Source: Haloterrigena gelatinilytica (GTDB lineage: Archaea > Halobacteriota > Halobacteria > Halobacteriales > Natrialbaceae). Taken from it: DNA of 64,000 nt. Numbering within the stretch: position 1 is the first letter of the stretch; the number at the start of each line of letters is the position of its first letter. The notes beneath the pieces were generated by a model. It saw only the letters and a list, made by a program, of their open reading frames with translations, was not told the origin of the DNA and did not search any database. The DNA lies in NCBI RefSeq assembly GCF_013342145.1, contig NZ_JABUQZ010000001.1, positions 310,001 to 374,000 of the forward strand, read 5' to 3'. Positions 59,538 through 64,000 of the stretch are shown piece by piece. The position numbers and the translations under genes were made by a program.

Positions 59538-61352
59538 ATGAGCGAACGCGCAGCAAAGGTCACACCGGCAGACGAGGAGGAACAGGACGACGACCAGATC
59601 ACCGACAGCGCGGCCCCGGACGCGGCCCAGGAGATCGACGCCGAGTCGGAGACGACGCCGGCGCCCGTCACCAGCGGTGCCGAAGCGGTCGTCCGCGCGC
59701 TAGAAAACGCGGGCGTCGAACACGCTTTCGGCGTGCAGGGCGGGGCGATCATGCCCGTCTACGACGCCCTCTACGACTCGGACATCTACCACGTGACGAT
59801 GGCCCACGAGCAGGGCGCGGCCCACGCGGCCGACGCCTACGGCATCGTCTCGGGGAAGCCGGGCATCTGCCTGGCGACCTCCGGGCCGGGCGCGACCAAC
59901 CTCGTCACGGGGCTGGCCGACGCCGACATGGACTCGGATCCGATGGTGGCCCTGACGGGGCAGGTTCCGACGGAGCTCGTCGGCAACGACGCCTTCCAGG
60001 AGACCGACACGACGGGCGTCACGACGCCGGTCACGAAGGATAACACCTTCTCGAGCGACTCGGACACCGTCGGTAGCGACGTCAGCGAGGCGTTCGCTCT
60101 CGCCGGCGAGGGCCGGCCGGGTCCGACGCTGGTCGACCTGCCGAAGGACGTGACCAACGGCGAGACCGACCGGGAGCCCGACGCGCCGTCGGTGCCCGAG
60201 ACCTACGAGGTCCAGGAGCGAGCCGACGAGGAGATCGTCGCGGCCGCGGCCGAGCGCATCGAGAACTCGAACAAGCCCGTCATGCTGCTGGGCGGCGGCG
60301 TCATCAAGGGCGAGGCCAGCGAGGCCTGCCGCGAGTTCGCCGTCGAACACGAGATTCCGGTCATCACCACGATGCCCGGCATCGGTGCGTTCCCCGAGGA
60401 CCACGAGCTCTCCTTGGAGATGGCGGGGATGCACGGCACCGGCTACGCCAACATGGCGATCACCCACTGCGACACGCTGATCGGGATCGGCACGCGGTTC
60501 GACGACCGCCTGACCGGCGGCATCGAGACCTTCGCGCCCGACGCGGAGCTCATCCACGTCGACATTGACCCCGCGGAGATCTCGAAGAACATCCACGCGG
60601 ACTACCCGCTGATCGGCGACGCCGCGACCGTCGTCGAACAGCTGACCGCGGCCGTCGACGAGTCGCCCGAGGCCACGAAGTGGCGCGCGCAGTGCCAGCA
60701 GTGGAAGTCCGACTACTCGATGGCCTACGACGCGCCAGAGGACGAGCCGCTCCAGCCGGAGTTCGTCGTCGAGGCCTTGGACGAGGCGACCGACGACGAC
60801 ACCATCGTGACGACCGGCGTCGGCCAACACCAGATGTGGGCCTGCCAGTACTGGACCTACACCGAGCCCCGCACGTGGGTCTCGAGTCACGGACTCGGGA
60901 CGATGGGGTACGGACTGCCGGCGGCGATCGGCGCCCGGATCGCGGCCGACGACGATCAGGACGTCGTCTGTTTCGACGGCGACGGCTCGTTCCTGATGAC
61001 GCTGCAGGGTCTCTCGGTTGCGGTCCGCGAGAATCTGGACATCACGGTCGCCGTGCTCAACAACGAGTACATCGGGATGGTCCGACAGTGGCAGGACGCC
61101 TTCTTCGAGGGCCGCCACTCCGCCTCGGACTACCACTGGATGCCGGAGTTCGACAAGCTCGCCGAGGCCTTCGGCGCGGCCGGCTTCCGCATCGACGACT
61201 ACGACGAGGTCGCCGACACCATCGAGGAGGCGCTTTCCTACGACGGCCCCTCGGTGATCGACGTCCACATCGATCCCGAGGCCAACGTCTTCCCGATGGT
61301 TCCAAGCGGCGGCGACAACGGACAGTTCGCTCTGACGGAGGACCAACTATGA
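59538..61352 (+). CDS. ilvB: Acetolactate synthase large subunit
   Basis: A 604-residue ThDP enzyme. After an acidic N-terminal extension of about 45 residues, the ThDP-activating Glu is in MAHEQGAAHAADAYG, the FAD/central domain has PVMLLGGGVIKGEAS, and the cofactor motif is CFDGDGSFLMTLQGL then AVLNNEYIGMVRQWQ. It makes acetolactate and acetohydroxybutyrate for Val, Leu and Ile. It overlaps ilvN by ATGA (61349-61352), so translation is coupled. A strong Shine-Dalgarno and a possible attenuator precede it. Confidence 0.97.
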   Translation: MSERAAKVTPADEEEQDDDQITDSAAPDAAQEIDAESETTPAPVTSGAEAVVRALENAGVEHAFGVQGGAIMPVYDALYDSDIYHVTMAHEQGAAHAADAYGIVSGKPGICLATSGPGATNLVTGLADADMDSDPMVALTGQVPTELVGNDAFQETDTTGVTTPVTKDNTFSSDSDTVGSDVSEAFALAGEGRPGPTLVDLPKDVTNGETDREPDAPSVPETYEVQERADEEIVAAAAERIENSNKPVMLLGGGVIKGEASEACREFAVEHEIPVITTMPGIGAFPEDHELSLEMAGMHGTGYANMAITHCDTLIGIGTRFDDRLTGGIETFAPDAELIHVDIDPAEISKNIHADYPLIGDAATVVEQLTAAVDESPEATKWRAQCQQWKSDYSMAYDAPEDEPLQPEFVVEALDEATDDDTIVTTGVGQHQMWACQYWTYTEPRTWVSSHGLGTMGYGLPAAIGARIAADDDQDVVCFDGDGSFLMTLQGLSVAVRENLDITVAVLNNEYIGMVRQWQDAFFEGRHSASDYHWMPEFDKLAEAFGAAGFRIDDYDEVADTIEEALSYDGPSVIDVHIDPEANVFPMVPSGGDNGQFALTEDQL

Positions 61353-62014
61353 AACGAGGACTCGAGGGACCACCGCCGGAGGACCGACCGACCCCCGCGG
61401 GTCGACGCAACAAGCAGGGTATCCGCATCGACCCCGAGGTCGAAGCGACCCACGAGCCCCGGCGCACCGTCATCTCGGCGCTGGTCGCACACGAGCCCGG
61501 CGTGCTCTCGGACGTCTCGGGACTATTCTCGAGGCGCCAGTTCAACATCGAGAGCCTGACCGTCGGGCCGACGAAAGACGAGGACCGCGCGCGGATCACG
61601 GTCGTCGTCGAGGAGCCCGATCCGGGCATCGACCAGATCAAGAAACAGCTGCGAAAGCTCGTGCCGGTGATCTCGGTGCGCGAACTCGAGCCCGACGCGA
61701 TGCAGCGGGAGCTGGCGTTGATCAAGGTCGACGCCGAGGATCCCGCGCAGGTCAGCGCCGTCGCGGACATGTACGACGCGACGACAGTCGACTCGAGTCC
61801 CGAGACGGCGACCTTCGAGATCACGGGGGCGCGCCAGAAGATCGAGGCGGCGATCGACACGTTCGGCCAGTTCGGGATCCGAGAGATCTCCCGAACCGGG
61901 ACGACGGCGCTCGCCCGCGGCACCGAGGAGACCGCGGCAGCCGTGAACGCGACTGAATCGACCGCCACCGAGGCGAACCACGACAAACCATACCAGACAG
62001 CTAACGATGACTGA
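61349..62014 (+). CDS. ilvN: Acetolactate synthase small (regulatory) subunit
   Basis: A 221-residue regulatory subunit. An N-terminal basic/acidic extension of about 38 residues precedes the ACT domain: [42 protein letters not shown], with the effector-binding region. The second ferredoxin-like domain (about 110-185) reads [22 protein letters not shown]. It should confer valine feedback control on IlvB. The C-terminal 30 residues are a variable Thr/Ala-rich tail. It overlaps ilvC by 8 bases. Confidence 0.95.
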   Translation: MKRGLEGPPPEDRPTPAGRRNKQGIRIDPEVEATHEPRRTVISALVAHEPGVLSDVSGLFSRRQFNIESLTVGPTKDEDRARITVVVEEPDPGIDQIKKQLRKLVPVISVRELEPDAMQRELALIKVDAEDPAQVSAVADMYDATTVDSSPETATFEITGARQKIEAAIDTFGQFGIREISRTGTTALARGTEETAAAVNATESTATEANHDKPYQTANDD

Positions 62015-63065
62015 CGAATTCACCACCGACATCTACTACGACGACGACGCAGACGTATCGACGCTCGACGACGAGACCGTGGCCGTGCTGGGCTACGGCA
62101 GCCAGGGCCACGCTCACGCGCTGAACCTCCACGACAGCGGGGTCGACGTGGTCGTCGGCCTGCGCGAGGGGTCGTCCTCGCGCTCGGCCGCCGAAGCCGA
62201 CGGTCTCGAGGTCGCGACGCCGGGCGACGCCGTCGCCCAGGCCTCCTACGTCTCCGTGCTGGTGCCCGACACCGTCCAGCCGGACGTCTACGAGAACGCC
62301 ATCGAACCCAACCTCGAGGCGGGTGACACGCTGCAGTTCGCCCACGGGCTGAACATCCACTACAACCAGATCCAGCCCCCCGAGGGCGTCGACGTGACGA
62401 TGGTCGCGCCGAAGAGCCCGGGCCACCTCGTCCGGCGGAACTACGAGAACGACGAGGGGACCCCCGGCCTGCTGGCGATCTACCAGGACACCACGGGCGA
62501 CGCCGAAGAGCGCGCGCTCGCCTACGCGAAGGGGATCGGCTGCACTCGCGCCGGCGTCATCGAGACGACGTTCCAGGAGGAGGTCGAGTCGGACCTCTTC
62601 GGCGAGCAGGCCGTCCTCTGTGGCGGCGTCACCTCGCTGGTCAAACACGGCTACGAGACGCTGGTCGACGCGGGCTACTCGCCCGAGATCGCCTACTTCG
62701 AGTGTCTCAACGAGCTCAAACTGATCGTCGACCTGATGTACGAGGGCGGCCACTCCGAGATGTGGGACTCGGTCTCCGACACCGCCGAGTACGGCGGCCT
62801 CTCGCGCGGCGACAGGATCGTCGACGAGAACGTCCGCGAGAACATGGAGGAGACCCTCGAGGAGATCCAGAACGGCGAGTTCACGCGCGAGTGGATCGTC
62901 GAGAACCAGGCCGGCCGACCCAGCTACACCCAGCTTCGACAGGCCGAGAAGAACCACGAGATCGAACAGGTCGGCGAACGGCTGCGCGACCTGTTCGCCT
63001 GGGCCGAGGAGGAAGAACAAGCGGAAGACGAAGACGAGTCCGTCCAGGTGCAGGCGGACGACTAA
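62007..63065 (+). CDS. ilvC: Ketol-acid reductoisomerase
   Basis: A 352-residue class I enzyme that isomerises and reduces acetolactate with NAD(P)H and Mg. The dinucleotide loop is [17 protein letters not shown], followed by [11 protein letters not shown], the cofactor-specificity loop. The metal ligands lie in [22 protein letters not shown] and [17 protein letters not shown]. The last 25 residues are a highly acidic extension beyond the normal length, typical of halophiles. It overlaps ilvN and is followed after 16 bases by the small duplicated protein. Confidence 0.97.
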   Translation: MTDEFTTDIYYDDDADVSTLDDETVAVLGYGSQGHAHALNLHDSGVDVVVGLREGSSSRSAAEADGLEVATPGDAVAQASYVSVLVPDTVQPDVYENAIEPNLEAGDTLQFAHGLNIHYNQIQPPEGVDVTMVAPKSPGHLVRRNYENDEGTPGLLAIYQDTTGDAEERALAYAKGIGCTRAGVIETTFQEEVESDLFGEQAVLCGGVTSLVKHGYETLVDAGYSPEIAYFECLNELKLIVDLMYEGGHSEMWDSVSDTAEYGGLSRGDRIVDENVRENMEETLEEIQNGEFTREWIVENQAGRPSYTQLRQAEKNHEIEQVGERLRDLFAWAEEEEQAEDEDESVQVQADD

Positions 63066-63081
63066 CGAGGGGACACCACCA

Positions 63082-63363
63082 ATGAACGAGAACGAAACGA
63101 CATCCGAGACGATGGCCGACGTCAGCCACACCAACCCCTACACGGGGGAGACGGTCGGTCGGCTGTTCAGTCGCGGGCCGACGGTCGTCGCCGACGGCGG
63201 GACGGACGGCCGCGAGCGAGCCGCGACCGACTCGAGCGAACGCACGGACGAGCAACCGAACGACACGATGGCGGACGTGGATCACACGCCGCCACAGGAC
63301 GCCGAAGACGCGAACCGCGTCTTCGAGCGCGGACGGGACCACCCCGTAGAGGACGAGGAATGA
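63082..63363 (+). CDS. Small internally duplicated protein between ilvC and leuC
   Basis: A 93-residue acidic protein. Two copies of a short motif are visible: [20 protein letters not shown] and [20 protein letters not shown] (about residues 11-30 and 63-82), each followed by RG. The spacer is polar and Gly/Asp/Glu-rich, suggesting disorder. It has no known catalytic motif. Its stop overlaps the leuC ATG (ATGA at 63360-63363), and it follows ilvC closely, so it is part of the operon. A role in the assembly or control of the pathway is possible but unproven. Confidence 0.8.
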   Translation: MNENETTSETMADVSHTNPYTGETVGRLFSRGPTVVADGGTDGRERAATDSSERTDEQPNDTMADVDHTPPQDAEDANRVFERGRDHPVEDEE

Positions 63364-64000
63364 GCGAGGGAACACTGTACGACAAGGTCTGGGATCGACA
63401 CAAAGTCACCACGCTGCCGACGGGACAGGATCAGCTGTTCGTCGGACTCCACCTCATCCACGAGGTCACGAGTCCGCAGGCGTTCGGGATGCTCCGCGAG
63501 CGCGACCTCGAGGTCGCCTATCCGAAGCTGACTCACGCGACGGTCGACCACATCGTCCCGACGGCCGATCAGTCCCGACCCTACGAGGAGGACGCGGCCG
63601 AGGAGATGATGGCCGAACTCGAGCAGAACGTCCGCGAGGCGGGCATCGAGTTCTCCGACCCGACGACGGGCGATCAGGGGATCGTCCACGTCATCGGCCC
63701 GGAGCAGGGACTGACCCAGCCCGGCAAGACGATCGTCTGTGGCGACAGCCACACCTCCACCCACGGCGCCTTCGGCGCGCTCGCGTTCGGGATCGGCACC
63801 AGCCAGATCCGCGACGTGCTCGCGACGGGCACGGTCGCGATGGAGAAACAGAAGGTCCGCAAGATCCAGGTCGACGGCGAACTCGGCGACGGCGTCGAGG
63901 CCAAGGACATCATCCTCGAGATCATCCGTCGTCTGGGCACCGAGGGCGGCGTCGGCTACGTCTACGAGTACGCCGGCGAGGCCATCGAGAGCCTGGGGAT
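63360..64000 (+). CDS. leuC: 3-isopropylmalate dehydratase large subunit, 3' end outside window
   Basis: The first 213 codons of an aconitase-family enzyme. It starts [20 protein letters not shown] and includes [28 protein letters not shown] and the [4Fe-4S]/substrate segment [26 protein letters not shown] with a cluster-ligand cysteine. Together with leuD it isomerises 2-isopropylmalate in leucine synthesis. The remaining cysteines and leuD/leuB should follow downstream. Its ATG overlaps the stop of the small duplicated protein. Confidence 0.95.
   Translation, partial: MSEGTLYDKVWDRHKVTTLPTGQDQLFVGLHLIHEVTSPQAFGMLRERDLEVAYPKLTHATVDHIVPTADQSRPYEEDAAEEMMAELEQNVREAGIEFSDPTTGDQGIVHVIGPEQGLTQPGKTIVCGDSHTSTHGAFGALAFGIGTSQIRDVLATGTVAMEKQKVRKIQVDGELGDGVEAKDIILEIIRRLGTEGGVGYVYEYAGEAIESLG

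Noticed and set aside
59700-61346. Long reverse-strand frame opposite ilvB
   Set aside because: It is the antisense shadow of a fully motif-supported ilvB gene, a common effect of G+C-rich third positions.

Overview
This window is chromosomal DNA of a haloarchaeon, most like the Natrialba/Natrinema/Haloterrigena group. The evidence is high G+C with C/G at third codon positions, very acidic proteins, an archaeal L15e ribosomal protein, several HTH_10 (bacterio-opsin activator type) regulators, archaeal N-glycosylation genes (aglM, aglJ), a methylaspartate-cycle subunit, a halocin-C8-like precursor, and many genes whose TATA-like or operator sequence lies directly against the start codon, as expected for leaderless mRNAs.

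Layout. 1-8.7 kb: the end of a PAS/GAF/HTH_10 sensor-regulator, a small zinc-ribbon protein, glutamate dehydrogenase, a TraB-like protein, a phosphoribosyltransferase, a cluster of three-base-loop hairpins, an NAD(P)HX dehydratase-like enzyme, a methyltransferase, a small membrane protein and a lipoate-protein ligase. 8.8-14.5 kb is accessory: an ABC importer without its ATPase gene, a halocin-C8-like bacteriocin/immunity precursor with ten C-terminal cysteines, a large multi-pass (possibly export) membrane protein, and a frameshifted remnant of a membrane/zinc-ribbon protein. After rio2 comes an IS element (about 15.9-17.65 kb) and a lower-G+C block with D-threonine aldolase-type, L-asparaginase and threonine-synthase-like genes. 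21.9-24.8 kb holds a TetR regulator, a cytochrome P450 and an SDR; P450 and SDR share a TTAATTGA inverted-repeat operator. At 25.1 kb is a solitary 5S rRNA gene preceded by a tRNA-like (acceptor plus T-arm) processing element.

25.4-30 kb is an iron/siderophore ABC importer (binding protein, permease, ATPase) next to a FilR1-type regulator; both promoters carry the same GTTTAGG-N4-CCTAAAAC palindrome. 30-41 kb holds L15e, a Tat-exported subtilisin-like protease, a fused E1 alpha-beta 2-oxoacid dehydrogenase, a universal stress protein, methylaspartate mutase S, GfcR, an HTH_10 regulator, an isoprenylcysteine-methyltransferase-like membrane protein and thrS. 41-57.5 kb holds a NERD-nuclease/superfamily-1 helicase fusion, a HAD phosphatase plus class II aldolase pair, pyrE, two alpha/beta hydrolases, an HTH_10 regulator, aglM, aglJ, a CdrS-like ribbon-helix-helix protein, a VOC protein, a histidine kinase and two ferritin-like proteins.

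57.9-64 kb is the branched-chain amino-acid operon: leuA, ilvB, ilvN, ilvC, a small internally duplicated protein and the start of leuC. Two oddities stand out: the only well-placed start codon of leuA is out of frame with the enzyme by one G in a G6 run, and ilvB has an attenuator-like leader (a 31-codon ORF, two mutually exclusive hairpins and a strong Shine-Dalgarno). Starts were chosen by eye from homologue-like N-termini and promoter spacing; no similarity search was run.
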